Source: an uncultured Prevotellaceae bacterium
Lineage (GTDB): Bacteria; Bacteroidota; Bacteroidia; Bacteroidales; Bacteroidaceae
Reading direction: 5' to 3'
Assembly (NCBI GenBank): GCA_900316685.1
Contig: ONDS01000018.1
Coordinates: 1 to 63,702 of the forward strand
DNA: 63,702 nt
Numbering within the stretch: position 1 is the stretch's first letter; the number at the start of each line of letters is the position of its first letter. Made by a program: the position numbers and the translations under genes. A model generated the notes under the pieces. That model was given only the letters and a program-made list of their open reading frames with translations, was not told where the DNA came from and did no database searches. Below, in pieces: positions 36,538 to 46,900 of the stretch.

Positions 36538-39471
36538 TTATCCCACCACCTTCACTGTGCTCGACGAGCTATGTCCTTGGCGTTCGACCTGTATCTGCAC
36601 GGGGATGCGCTCACGCAGTTCGGCCACATGGCTGATGACCCCCACATGCCGTCCTGACTTGGAATGGAGCGACCGCAAGGTCTCGATGGCCTGCTGCAAG
36701 GGCTCGCCGCTCAAGGAGCCGAAGCCCTCGTCGATGAACAGGGTGTCGACGGACAGTTGCTGCCCTATGTCGGTGAGGGCGAGCGCCAACGACAACGATA
36801 CCAAGAAACTCTCGCCACCCGAGATGGTGCTCGCCGCGCGCCGCACGTATCCCTGATAGGCATCCTCGATGGTGATGAGGAACGAGCCTGGTTCGACATA
36901 TAAGGTATAGCGGTCGGTGAGCGACTGCATATAAGCATTGGCGGAATGGATGAGCGTGGCGAGTACATAGCTCTGAGCTATCTTCCTGAAATTCCGTCCC
37001 TGTGCATCGCCCAACAGACTGTTCAGACGACTCCATTTGTCGTACTCCTTTTTCTTGGCTTCCGCCTCCTGACGCAGCGAGGCCACTTTCTTCTTGTTAT
37101 CCTCATCCGTCTTCAACAACTGAAGGATGGCACCTCGCCGCTCATTGGTTTCAGAGAGATGGGCATCGTGCTCCTTGACCACCGCCGCCAGTGTCTCCAT
37201 GGTATCCTCGGGAGCTATCTCGGGGCGTTTCAGGGCATGCTCCTGATGCTGCGCCAACAGTTGGCGGTAAGCCGATTCACAGGATATCACCGTTTCGCGC
37301 AAAGCCTGTTGCATCCGGCCCAAGCTTTCCATCTCCCCGGTCGTGTGGGCGTTCAGTTCTTGCAGTCGCTGCATCGTCATCGCAGGATGGGCTGATAGGA
37401 ACCCGTCTAATTTGTCGTGCGCCGTGGACAATGCCTTCAGAGCCGCCGCCAAGCTATCCTTGGCTGAATTCACCTCGGCATGTAATTGGTTGACCTTCGA
37501 GAGCAGGTTTTTTGTTTCCGCCACCGTCGTAGGTTCCTCCACCTTCCAGTCGGGCATCAGCGCAGCGATTTTCAGGAAGGCCTCCGCCTCAAGCGTCTGC
37601 AATTCCTTGGCGTTCTTGGCCTGTTCCACCAACGAGCGCAACGTGTCAACAGCTTTGCGCTCCTCCTTGAGTTTCTTCTCCTGCCCTTCCGCCTGCGATA
37701 TTTTTTCAGAGAGCGCTCCTAACTGCTGATCGGTATGAGCGATGATGCCATTCAGTTGCTCCCGTATCTCCCCGTCGAAAGTTACGCCACATTTGCGGCA
37801 CGACTCCTCCAGCTTCCTTTCATGATCGGCCACCGAGGTATCGCCCTCCATTTTCCGTTTGTTACGGTCATAGAGTGATTGTTGGTCATTGATGCGTTTC
37901 CGTTCCGACTGCAAGGCTATCTCTTCGCGTTCGAACTGTTTTTTCGCATCGAGATAGCGTTTCTCCGCCTGCGCCACCATGTCGTCGAGCTCTTCCTCAT
38001 GGGGGAGTGCGCCCGTCAGTGGTTGTTGGCAGACCGGACACACCTCGCCCACCTGCAATTTCGAACGTATGTTTTTCGCCCACTTGTCCACCGACTCGCG
38101 CTGCTTCAACCACGATTGTTCGTAGGCATCGCGTTGGCCCTTGAGCGCCGACACGCTGACCTCAGCCTCAGCCACCTCTTTTCTCATCCGCTCAATCTTG
38201 TCGAGCAACGAGGCTTGTTCCTTACGTTGCTCCTCTACCACTTTGCGGGCTTGTTCCAGGTTGCCAAGACGTTCCGTGGCTGTCTTCGCCTCGTTGTGTT
38301 GGGCTGTCAGCCGTTCCTTTTGCTGGCGCATGGCAGGCAAGCCCAAGGCCTCCAGTTCCTTCTCGTGCGCCTGCAACAGGGCCAGGCTGCTTTCATAACC
38401 CGAGGCGCGTTGTTCCAGGTCGGCCACCTGCTTTCTGCGCCATGCCCTACCCTCTTGGCAATGGATATATTGCTCCTGCAAAGCCGACAGTTTCAGCGAG
38501 GCGGCATCCCTCTGCGCTTCATATTCCTTGATATGACCCAACACCGTGCGAGCCTCGAAGGTCATGTTCCACTCCTTGAGCAATGCGTCGCGCTGCCGGA
38601 ACTGTTCTTCCTCCACCTTCGCCTTGGCCTCCTGCATCTTCTGTTCGGCCTTGGCCTTGCCCTCGGAGAGCTCAGTCTCCGTTTTCAGCCACTGCCATTT
38701 CGCCGCCGCCCCCTCCTTGGCAGCCTTGAGGGCCTGGGCTTCTGTGGCCAAGCGGTTCATCTCGGTCTTTTGGGCCTCCACCTCCTCGTCGGAGAAGATG
38801 CTGACATTGGCTATCAGGCTGTTGGCGTTTTCCCATACCTGTTTCTTTTCGGAAGTGATTTCATACACCTTGATGCCGATTCTCGAATAATCATCCACAC
38901 CCGTCACCTTCTCCAGGATTTTCGCTTTCTCATCATCATTGCTGTTGAGAAAACGGGCGAAATCGCCCTGTGCCAGCATCGTGGTACGGCAGAACTGTTC
39001 GAAGTCCAGTCCTACGGCCTTCACGATCTCTTGTTTTATTTCATTGTCGCGGTTCAGCGTCTTCCCTGTTTGCAGGTTGGTCAGTTCCCATTGTTTGGAC
39101 TGTAGCTTACCTGTAGGTTTTTTCCTCGCCCTGGCCACGCTCCACTGTGCCTCGTAGGCTATGCCATTGGAACCAAGGAAGAGCAGTTTCACCCATGCCT
39201 CGCCTGTGTTGCGCCGCATGAGTTGTCGCACATCACCACACTTGATGACTTTTTCTCCATCTGTCTCCCCTCCCTCCATCTTATTGTTTTTCATGCGGGG
39301 AGTGGTGGCATAGAGTGCCAGGCAGATGGCATCGAGGATGGTAGACTTACCCGCCCCCGTCACGCCGGAGATGAGAAACACACCCGCCCCGCTGAGGGGT
39401 TGGGCTTGGAAATCGATTTCCGCATCTTCTATCGAGGCGATATTACGTATGGTCAGTTTCTGTATTTTCAT
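36538..39471 (-). CDS. sbcC: SbcC/Rad50-type exonuclease subunit
   Basis: A 977-aa SMC-like ATPase that tethers and opens DNA ends for the SbcD nuclease, cutting hairpins and protein-blocked ends. Walker A ISGVTGAGKSTILDAI is near residue 40. Long coiled coils flank a zinc hook CPVCQQPL near residue 500. The C-terminus has ABC signature ISGGESFLVSLSLALAL and Walker B DTLFIDEGFGSL. ATG 39471 (MKIQKLTIRNIAS) is right behind a good promoter; the frame continues upstream only by chance. sbcD is not adjacent but lies at 52.6 kb. Confidence 0.94.
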   Translation of the reverse strand: MKIQKLTIRNIASIEDAEIDFQAQPLSGAGVFLISGVTGAGKSTILDAICLALYATTPRMKNNKMEGGETDGEKVIKCGDVRQLMRRNTGEAWVKLLFLGSNGIAYEAQWSVARARKKPTGKLQSKQWELTNLQTGKTLNRDNEIKQEIVKAVGLDFEQFCRTTMLAQGDFARFLNSNDDEKAKILEKVTGVDDYSRIGIKVYEITSEKKQVWENANSLIANVSIFSDEEVEAQKTEMNRLATEAQALKAAKEGAAAKWQWLKTETELSEGKAKAEQKMQEAKAKVEEEQFRQRDALLKEWNMTFEARTVLGHIKEYEAQRDAASLKLSALQEQYIHCQEGRAWRRKQVADLEQRASGYESSLALLQAHEKELEALGLPAMRQQKERLTAQHNEAKTATERLGNLEQARKVVEEQRKEQASLLDKIERMRKEVAEAEVSVSALKGQRDAYEQSWLKQRESVDKWAKNIRSKLQVGEVCPVCQQPLTGALPHEEELDDMVAQAEKRYLDAKKQFEREEIALQSERKRINDQQSLYDRNKRKMEGDTSVADHERKLEESCRKCGVTFDGEIREQLNGIIAHTDQQLGALSEKISQAEGQEKKLKEERKAVDTLRSLVEQAKNAKELQTLEAEAFLKIAALMPDWKVEEPTTVAETKNLLSKVNQLHAEVNSAKDSLAAALKALSTAHDKLDGFLSAHPAMTMQRLQELNAHTTGEMESLGRMQQALRETVISCESAYRQLLAQHQEHALKRPEIAPEDTMETLAAVVKEHDAHLSETNERRGAILQLLKTDEDNKKKVASLRQEAEAKKKEYDKWSRLNSLLGDAQGRNFRKIAQSYVLATLIHSANAYMQSLTDRYTLYVEPGSFLITIEDAYQGYVRRAASTISGGESFLVSLSLALALTDIGQQLSVDTLFIDEGFGSLSGEPLQQAIETLRSLHSKSGRHVGVISHVAELRERIPVQIQVERQGHSSSSTVKVVG

Positions 39472-39490
39472 GATCGGGTGAGTGAGAATA

Positions 39491-39521
39491 CAAAGATAAG
39501 GGAAATCGGGGGCAGAACAAA
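39491..39521 (-). promoter_or_regulatory. sbcC promoter
   Basis: On the minus strand TTTG (39521-39518), 19 bp, TATCTTTG (39498-39491), with the start codon 20 nt further on. Confidence 0.7.
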
Positions 39522-39708
39522 ATAAATTCATTTGTTTTTTATGCTGGGATGGAGTTTTTTGCCAAGTCATGGGAAAAGCGGCCATCCAAATGGAATCTAT
39601 GCGACACATAGAATGTCTTCACAGCGCTTTTGTCGCAAATAACATTGTGTGACGCTATAAACCTATCATAAAACATAGGATATATTTTCAAGATGCCGCA
39701 GATAAGCG

Positions 39709-39830
39709 TACTTTTGCAACAACAACAAACAACAAAAAAATATGAGAAAACAACGATTTATCCATTTAGCCTTCATCTGCCCCAGCATAACATATTCACC
39801 ATCAATGGCAAGAAAGTTATGATTCGTTAA
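39709..39830 (+). pseudogene. Relic of a secreted-protein gene: both ends kept, middle deleted
   Basis: A -7 element TACTTTTG (39709-39716) precedes ATG 39742, which opens a signal-peptide-like start MRKQRFIHLAFI. In another frame, about 45 nt later, 39795-39830 reads FTINGKKVMIR and stop. That resembles the terminal NGKKVxxR/K tail of secreted Prevotella proteins, such as the one ending the BspA-like protein in this window. A terminator follows directly at 39830. The simplest reading is a large out-of-frame deletion of the gene body. The surviving frame from ATG 39742 codes only 26 residues and is unlikely to be functional. Confidence 0.5.
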
Positions 39831-39856
39831 AAAAGATGACACCCCTTCATCTTTTT
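39830..39856 (+). terminator. Intrinsic terminator behind the gene relic
   Basis: AAAAAGATGA (39830-39839) pairs with TCATCTTTTT (39847-39856), loop of 7 nt. It separates the relic from the next operon, whose probable -7 element TAACTTTG is at 39870-39877. Confidence 0.75.
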
Positions 39857-39927
39857 ATAGAATAATATGTAACTTTGTATTCTATATATCTATCCACCTG
39901 CATCTAACTATTCCGCAAACCGAGCCA

Positions 39928-42144
39928 ATGAAAATCCAGTGGAATAAAATAAGGCAAGCAGCAAGAGAACACAGCAGTATCATCATCATCATTACCGCCG
40001 CTATTCTTTTGGAACTGATCACTTATTTCCAGTATTCCTACACCCATGACTTACTGGAAAAAGAGGAGAGCATGCGTGCCGAGAGCGAACTCGCCATGAA
40101 AGCCATCCTCGTCAAGGGCATGTTGCGCACCACGGAGAAGATACTCAACATACAGACCATAGAGATGGCGTCGATGCTCGACAATCCCGATGCCCTGATG
40201 AACAACGTGAGCTCGCTCATCGAGCGCAACCCCCATGTGCTGGGAGGCGGCATGGCTTTCAAACCCGACCACTTCCCGCAGAAAGGACGGTTCTTCGAGC
40301 CCTACGCCAAGCATGTGAACGGCAAAATCGAGGTGAAGCAGGTGGCGGGCGACCATCACGACTACACACGACGTGACTTCTACACGAGGACGATGGAAAG
40401 AGACTCCGCCTTCTGGACCAATCCATATCGCGACGATGAATGGAACGATTCGCTCATCACCTCCTACGCCATACCCATCCACGATAACAAAGGCGAGTCG
40501 ATAGGCGTCTATTTCCTGGACATCTCCCTGGAATGGCTCGGCGACACCATCAACTACCGACACATGTACCCATCCACCTACTGTCTGATGCTCACTGAAG
40601 AAGGGCAGTTGATAGCCGGACCCTCGCAGAATTTCACCAGCGAGAAAAACGTGGAGAAGATCGTGGAGATGATCAACAACAAGAGCGTCCCACGCCTCAA
40701 GAGCTATTCCGGACATTCCGACTTCATCCGTTTCTACGACGAGCAGAAGGACTGCGAGGGCACCATCTATACGGCCTTCATGCGTGGCAAGCCTCACTGG
40801 AAGATGGTGGTGGTGTGCTACGACGACGAGGTGTTCGCCGATCTGGCCAAGATGCGCCGCTTCATGTTCTTCCTGATGCTCACCGCCTTGGGCATCCTGG
40901 CATACATTGTCCTGCGCTTCAACTTCTTCCAGAAACGACTCAACAAGGCGAACATCGAGCAGGAGCGCATCAGCGGAGAACTGAACATCGCCTCGGGCAT
41001 ACAGATGTCGATGCTGCCCCATTCGTCGGACGATGACGACGAGGTATGGAACCGTCCCGACCTCAAGATACACGGCACGCTGCTGCCAGCCAAGGAAGTG
41101 GGCGGCGACATCTACGACTATTTAGTGCGCAACGACAAGCTGTTCTTCTGCATCGGCGACGTGAGTGGCAAGGGTGTACCCTCGGCATTGGTCATGGCCA
41201 CCACCCATACCCTCTTCCGCTCGGCATCAGTTCATTACAACGACCCGGCACATATCATGCAGGCCCTCAACAAGGTGAGTTGCCACAACAACAGTGCCAA
41301 TATGTTCGTCACCCTCTTCGTAGGCGTGCTCGACCTGCCCTCCGGTCGCTTGCGCTATTGCAACGCCGGCCACGATGTGCCTTTCCTGCTCTCACCCTCC
41401 CACAACAAGGAGGTGATGGAGTTGCCCGTCGTCGCCAACCTGCCCATCGGCCTGTTCAGCGACATGGTGTACGAGCAGCAGGAAATGGTATTGGAAAAAG
41501 ACACTACCCTCTTCCTCTATACCGATGGACTGACGGAAGCACGCAACCAGAGCCGTGAGATGTACGGTATCGATAGGGCAAAAGCCACCCTGCTCCAGCA
41601 CATCGACCAGATGCCTGAGGCATTAGTGCAGACCCTGGCCGACGATGTGCATCGGTTCACCGAAGACGCCGAACCCAGCGACGACCTCACCATGCTCGCC
41701 ATACGTTACACCCAACCGGAGGAGAAAGAGATACTCGACGAGACCTTGCACCTGCGCAACGAGCTGTCGGAGGTGCCGCGGCTCAACGAGTTCGTCAAAT
41801 CGGTCACCACACGCTTGAAGATGGAAAATGGCTTGGCCAAACAGATACAACTGGCACTGGAAGAGGCCGTGGTCAACATCATCGACTACGCCTACCCCAT
41901 CGGCACCGACGGCCATATCGATGTATGCGCCCGAAGCAACGGACACCGACTGAAAATCACCATCAGCGACAGCGGTGTGGCCTTCGACCCCACCGAAGCC
42001 GGCAAGGTGGACACCTCGCTCTCTGCCGAGGACCGTCCCATCGGCGGTCTGGGCATTTTCTTAGTGAGCCAAATCATGGATTCAGTGAACTACGAGCGCG
42101 TGGATGGATGCAACATCCTAACACTCAGGAAAAAGTATGAATAA
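39928..42144 (+). CDS. Membrane sensor / SpoIIE-type phosphatase / anti-sigma-type kinase fusion
   Basis: A 738-aa signalling protein. TM1 at about residues 17-36, a Cache-type extracytoplasmic sensor (40-310, with YTRRDFYTRT and SYAIPIHD), TM2 at about 313-333, then a PP2C/SpoIIE phosphatase (metal-binding GGDIYDYL, GDVSGKGVPSAL, SDDLTMLAI). The C-terminal part (600-738) is a HATPase of the RsbW/SpoIIAB type (EEAVVNIIDYAYP, ISDSGVAFDP, GGLGIFLV). It thus joins RsbU-like and RsbW-like activities in one chain and probably acts on the STAS protein encoded next. It opens the NRPS operon, and it likely switches the operon or product release by an external cue (inference). Confidence 0.9.
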   Translation: MKIQWNKIRQAAREHSSIIIIITAAILLELITYFQYSYTHDLLEKEESMRAESELAMKAILVKGMLRTTEKILNIQTIEMASMLDNPDALMNNVSSLIERNPHVLGGGMAFKPDHFPQKGRFFEPYAKHVNGKIEVKQVAGDHHDYTRRDFYTRTMERDSAFWTNPYRDDEWNDSLITSYAIPIHDNKGESIGVYFLDISLEWLGDTINYRHMYPSTYCLMLTEEGQLIAGPSQNFTSEKNVEKIVEMINNKSVPRLKSYSGHSDFIRFYDEQKDCEGTIYTAFMRGKPHWKMVVVCYDDEVFADLAKMRRFMFFLMLTALGILAYIVLRFNFFQKRLNKANIEQERISGELNIASGIQMSMLPHSSDDDDEVWNRPDLKIHGTLLPAKEVGGDIYDYLVRNDKLFFCIGDVSGKGVPSALVMATTHTLFRSASVHYNDPAHIMQALNKVSCHNNSANMFVTLFVGVLDLPSGRLRYCNAGHDVPFLLSPSHNKEVMELPVVANLPIGLFSDMVYEQQEMVLEKDTTLFLYTDGLTEARNQSREMYGIDRAKATLLQHIDQMPEALVQTLADDVHRFTEDAEPSDDLTMLAIRYTQPEEKEILDETLHLRNELSEVPRLNEFVKSVTTRLKMENGLAKQIQLALEEAVVNIIDYAYPIGTDGHIDVCARSNGHRLKITISDSGVAFDPTEAGKVDTSLSAEDRPIGGLGIFLVSQIMDSVNYERVDGCNILTLRKKYE

Positions 42145-42219
42145 GCCCAATAGGCCCTATAAGCCCTATAAACCCTATAGGCCCTATAAGCCCAATAAGC
42201 CCAATAAGCCCAATAAAAA
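42145..42219. repeat. 9-bp CCCWATARR tract between phosphatase and STAS genes
   Basis: Eight or nine units of CCCAATAAG/CCCTATAAG/CCCTATAGG fill the gap, followed by an A-rich stretch before the STAS start. It is one of the unrelated short-unit intergenic tandem families. Confidence 0.8.
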
Positions 42220-42231
42220 AAACAACAAACA

Positions 42232-42534
42232 ATGAAAGCAAGAATTGAAGAATTAGACGGCAAGACCATCGCCGTGCTTGAAGGAGAATTTGATACCGCT
42301 GCCGCCGTAGAAGCCGAAAAAGTTTTGCAACCCCTTTACAAAAGCCAGGGTAAAGACATCGTCATCGATTGCTCCGACCTGGAATATATCGCTTCGAGCG
42401 GATTGCGCATCTTGCTGAGCATCCTCAAGGGAGCCAAGGCCAACGGCAACAAGGTGACCATCCGCAATGTGAACGAGGACATCAAGAATGTGTTCAAGAT
42501 GACCGGGTTCATCAATCTCTTTGATTTCGAATAA
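42232..42534 (+). CDS. STAS-domain anti-sigma-factor antagonist
   Basis: A 100-aa single STAS domain of the RsbV/SpoIIAA class. The phosphoacceptor serine lies in YIASSGLRILLS, preceded by IVIDCSDL, and the tail MTGFINLFDFE is family-typical. It should be phosphorylated by the kinase half and dephosphorylated by the phosphatase half of the preceding protein. No sigma factor of the SigB type is seen nearby, so the final target of this switch is open. Confidence 0.9.
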   Translation: MKARIEELDGKTIAVLEGEFDTAAAVEAEKVLQPLYKSQGKDIVIDCSDLEYIASSGLRILLSILKGAKANGNKVTIRNVNEDIKNVFKMTGFINLFDFE

Positions 42535-42554
42535 ACGCCCTTACCCCAACACCT

Positions 42555-43895
42555 ATGACACGTCGTAACTCTCACCTCCTTCGCCTTCTATGCACGGGCA
42601 TCCTGTCGGTAGGCTTCATGGCCGCCCAGGCCCAGCAGCCGGAAGAAACGCCTGCACCCGACAACCAGTTGGATGTCGACTTACAGTTCTTTACCCGTGG
42701 TGAGATCCGTAGCGGCGCCTTGCCCTCGTCTACCGGGTCAGAGAACTCTGAAGACCAATCGAAATTCATTCTCGGGCGAACCCGTCTCATCATCGACTAC
42801 AAGAAGAGTTTTCTCGAGGCCAAGGTCAACATGCAACACTCCGGCGTGTGGGGACAATCGGGAAAAGGTGCCTTCAACCTCTACGAGGCATGGGCCAAGC
42901 TCAACGCCCCCAACGGACTGTTCCTGCAGGTGGGCCGCCAGGCCCTGGCCTACGACGACGAGCGTATCATCGGTTTGAACGACTGGGCCATGGCTGGCAT
43001 GTCGCACGATGTGATACGGGCGGGTTATGAAGGACATGGCCACAAGGTGCATGCCATCTACGCCTTCAACCAGAACGCGGAGAACATGACCAACGGCAAC
43101 ACCTATTATATCAATGGGGCGCAACCCTACAAGACGATGCAGACGCTGTGGTACAACTACACCTTCCGGCCCATCCCCCTGACGGCTTCGCTCCTGTTCA
43201 TGAACATAGGCATGCAGATGCCGGAAGAGATTAAGGAACCCAAGACCAAATACCAACAGCTCATAGGTACCTACATCGCCTACCAACCCAAGCACTGGAC
43301 GGTAAAAGGGTCTTACTACCACCAGATGGGCCGCGATGAGATGGGTTCCAAGCTCGATGCCTGGATGGCCAATATCAAGGTCGACTACCTGCCCGCCGAC
43401 AATTATGGTTTTACCGCCGGTTACGACTATCTCAGCGGCGACGAGAATTTCGCCGTGCCACAAGGCGGCATGATCGGCATGACCTACCACAAGGTGCTCA
43501 ACGGGTTCAACCCCGTCTACGGCTCTCACCATAAGTTCTACGGAGCCATGGACTTCTTCTACGTGAGCACCTATGTCAACGGGTTCACCCCCGGTCTGCA
43601 GAACCTCTTCGTGGGCGGCATGTGGAAACCCATTCCCAAACTGACCTTCTCAGCCAAATACCACTATTTCGCCACCGCCTCGAAACTGAAAGACGTAGAC
43701 AAGACCCTGGGGCACGAGATAGAAGTGCAAGCCTCCTACCGACCGCTGCGCGAGGTCAACCTCTCGGCGGGCTACTCTTTCATGGCAGGCACCAAGACCA
43801 TGGAGTTTCTTAAACGTGCCAACGACCAGGGCAACCTGCGATGGCTGTGGCTGTCGCTGTCCATCTCACCCCGCATCTTCTCCTTCAAATGGTGA
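42555..43895 (+). CDS. Alginate-export-type outer-membrane porin
   Basis: A 446-aa beta-barrel protein. Signal peptide residues 1-26 (LLRLLCTGILSVGFMAAQAQ). The mature part has alternating strands and matches the alginate export porin family in sequence style (FILGRTRLIIDYKKSFLEAKV, LYEAWAKL, LQVGRQALAYDDERIIG, a final strand ending RIFSFKW with terminal aromatic). It is 20 bp after the STAS gene and 36 bp before the NRPS gene, so in this context it more likely passes the peptide product or a precursor than alginate. That is inference. Confidence 0.82.
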   Translation: MTRRNSHLLRLLCTGILSVGFMAAQAQQPEETPAPDNQLDVDLQFFTRGEIRSGALPSSTGSENSEDQSKFILGRTRLIIDYKKSFLEAKVNMQHSGVWGQSGKGAFNLYEAWAKLNAPNGLFLQVGRQALAYDDERIIGLNDWAMAGMSHDVIRAGYEGHGHKVHAIYAFNQNAENMTNGNTYYINGAQPYKTMQTLWYNYTFRPIPLTASLLFMNIGMQMPEEIKEPKTKYQQLIGTYIAYQPKHWTVKGSYYHQMGRDEMGSKLDAWMANIKVDYLPADNYGFTAGYDYLSGDENFAVPQGGMIGMTYHKVLNGFNPVYGSHHKFYGAMDFFYVSTYVNGFTPGLQNLFVGGMWKPIPKLTFSAKYHYFATASKLKDVDKTLGHEIEVQASYRPLREVNLSAGYSFMAGTKTMEFLKRANDQGNLRWLWLSLSISPRIFSFKW

Positions 43896-43931
43896 AACCA
43901 ACCTATAATTATTTAATAATACCCTCTGAAC

Positions 43932-46900
43932 ATGAAAACAACAGCACCCTTATCTTACAGCCAATATGGATTATACGTAGAATGTGCTGCCCATCCAGGG
44001 GAAGCCTATTACAATATCCCCTACCTGTACACCCTCGACCCGACACTTGACGCCGACCGCTTGTGCCAAGCCGTAAAAGAGGCTTTCAACGCCCATCCCA
44101 CATTTTTCACCCACATCACCTTAGGCGACGACGGCGAACCGATGCAGGTGGTGGACAGCACACCCGAAGAGTGGTCGCTCAAGGTGGAAGAGACCCAAGA
44201 CATCGAGGCCGAGAAAACCTCGTTCGTACGTCCTTTCGACATCTTCAACGACCGGCTGTTCCGCGCACGCGTCATTCGCGACGACCGGCATCTCTACCTG
44301 CTGCTCGATATTCACCATATCGTGGCCGACGGCACATCCCTGCAACTGCTGCTCGACGACATCGACAAGGCATACAACGGAGAACCGTTGCAACCCGAAG
44401 AGATGAGCATGGCCGAGGTGGCCCTCGCCGAGAGCGAGAAGCGCCAGACAGCCGCCTTTGAGCAAGGCAAACAATGGTTCGCCCAGCATTTCGACTGCGG
44501 CGATGTGTTCACCCAACTGACACCCGACCTATCCGGAGCCGAGCATAAGGACGGCACTTTATTGCGCACGCTGGACATCGATGCCGAGCGCATCGACAGG
44601 TTCTGCAAGGAAAACGGCGTGTTCAGGAGCAATGTCTTCACCATGGCCTACGCTTTCCTGTTGGCCAAATACAATAACGAGCAGGAATCGTTGTTCACCA
44701 CCGTTTTCAATGGCAGGCACGACAAGCGCTTTCTCCACTCCATCGGCATGACGGTGAAGACCCTTCCCGTCTACGCCAAATTCACCGGCGACACCACCGT
44801 GTTGGATTTCCTGCGCCAAGGCCAAGAACAGATGAGCGGTTGCCGCGAACACGACATCTACAGTTTCAACGATATCACCTCCGACCTCGGGCTCCAGAGC
44901 AACTCGATGTTCGCATGGCACGCCAACCTGTTCTCGAAGAATCGGATGGGCGGCAAGCCCATGACCGCCTGCCGTATGGTCAACAGCACCTTGGAAACAT
45001 CGCTCTATCTGAAAGCCTTCATCCTCGACGACCGCTATCAGATCAAAGCCGAATACAATGCCGGCGAATATTCGCACGAACTCATCAGCCAGTTCTTAGA
45101 GAGCTACGAAGCCGTGGTGGAAGGGCTGCTCACGCAGACCTACTTGGGCGACATCGACATCACCACAGGGCGCCAACTGGCCAACCTGGAAGGGATGCAG
45201 CGTGCCGACGTCGACTACGATGCTACGCAGACCATCGTGTCGCTCTTCGCCGAACAGGTGAGGAAGAACCCCGACAATATAGCCGTGGTCTATACCGACC
45301 GCCAATACACCTATGCCGAGGTAGACAAGCTGAGCGACGGCATAGCCGCCTACATTGGCACTAAGGGATTGCAGCCCGAACAGGTGGTGTCGATCATCAT
45401 CCCCCGTTGCGAATGGATGGCTATCGCATCACTGGGCGTGCTCAAGGCGGGTTGCGCCTACCAACCGCTCGACCCCACCTATCCCAAGGAGCGCCTCAAC
45501 TTCATGATGCAGGACGCCAACGCCCAGTTGCTCATCGCCGACGAGGAACTGCTGCCCTTGGTGGATGAATACCATGGCGAGGTGTTGCTCACCCGCGATA
45601 TATGCGGCCTACCCCAGGGCGAGGTGCCGCCGGCTCCCACTCCCGACCAGCTGTTCATCCTGCTCTATACCAGCGGTTCGACGGGTGTGCCCAAGGGTTG
45701 CCAACTCATCCACTCCAACCTCGTGGCTTTCTGCCACTGGTATAAGCGGTTCTACGATCTCCATCCCGAGGACAATGTGGCTGCCTACGCCAGCTACGGT
45801 TTCGACGCCTGCATGATGGACATGTATCCCGCGCTCACCACAGGTGCCACCGTACATATCATACCCGAAGACATACGTCTCGACCTCATCGCCCTGAACG
45901 ATTACTTCGAGCAGAAACATATCACCCATTCGTTCATGACCACCCAGGTGGGTTACCAGTTCGCCTCAAGCATCGAGAACCATTCGTTGCGTTACCTGTC
46001 GACAGGTGGCGAGAAACTGGCATCGATCGCCCCGCCCAAGGGCTACAATTTCTATAACGTGTACGGCCCCACGGAGTGTACCATCTTCACCACCGTCTTC
46101 CATGTGAAAGAGAAGATGCACGACATACCCATCGGACAGGCTCTCGACAATATGCGTCTCTACATCGTCGACCCACAGGGCCATCGCCTGCCTATCGGTG
46201 CCGCCGGCGAGTTGTGGGTGGCCGGTCCGCAGGTGTCGCGCGGCTACCTGAACCGACCCGAGAAGACCGCCGAGGTATATATAGCCAACCCCTTCAGTGA
46301 GGAAGAGAAATATGCACGCGTCTATCGCACCGGCGACATCGTGCGCTTCCTGCCCTCCGGCGACATACAGTTCGTGGGCCGTCGCGACGGTCAGGTGAAG
46401 ATCCGCGGATTCCGCATCGAACTGAAGGAGGTGGAAGCCGTGATACGCGAGTTCCCCGGCATCAAGGACGTGACGGTGCAAGCCTTCGACGAGGAAGGCG
46501 GTGGCAAATTCATCGCCGCCTACGTGGTGGGCGACCAGACCATCGACATCGAGGCGCTCAACCAGTTCATCCTTGAGCAGAAACCGCCGTATATGGTTCC
46601 CGCCGTCACCATGCAGATCGACAGCATACCACTGAACCAGAACCAGAAGGTGAACAAACGCGCCCTGCCCAAGCCCGAGAAGAAAGCCGCCCAGATGGAA
46701 GAGGTGAATGCACCGATGAACATCTTGGAAGAGGAGTTGCACCAACTCATCGCCGACGTGGTGGGCAACAAGGAGTTCGGCATCACCACCGTGCTGGGTT
46801 ACGCCGGATTGACCTCCATCAGCGCCATCAAACTGGCCGTATTGGTCAACAAACGCTACGACGTGGCACTGGAGGCGAAGAAACTGGTGAAGACCGGCAC

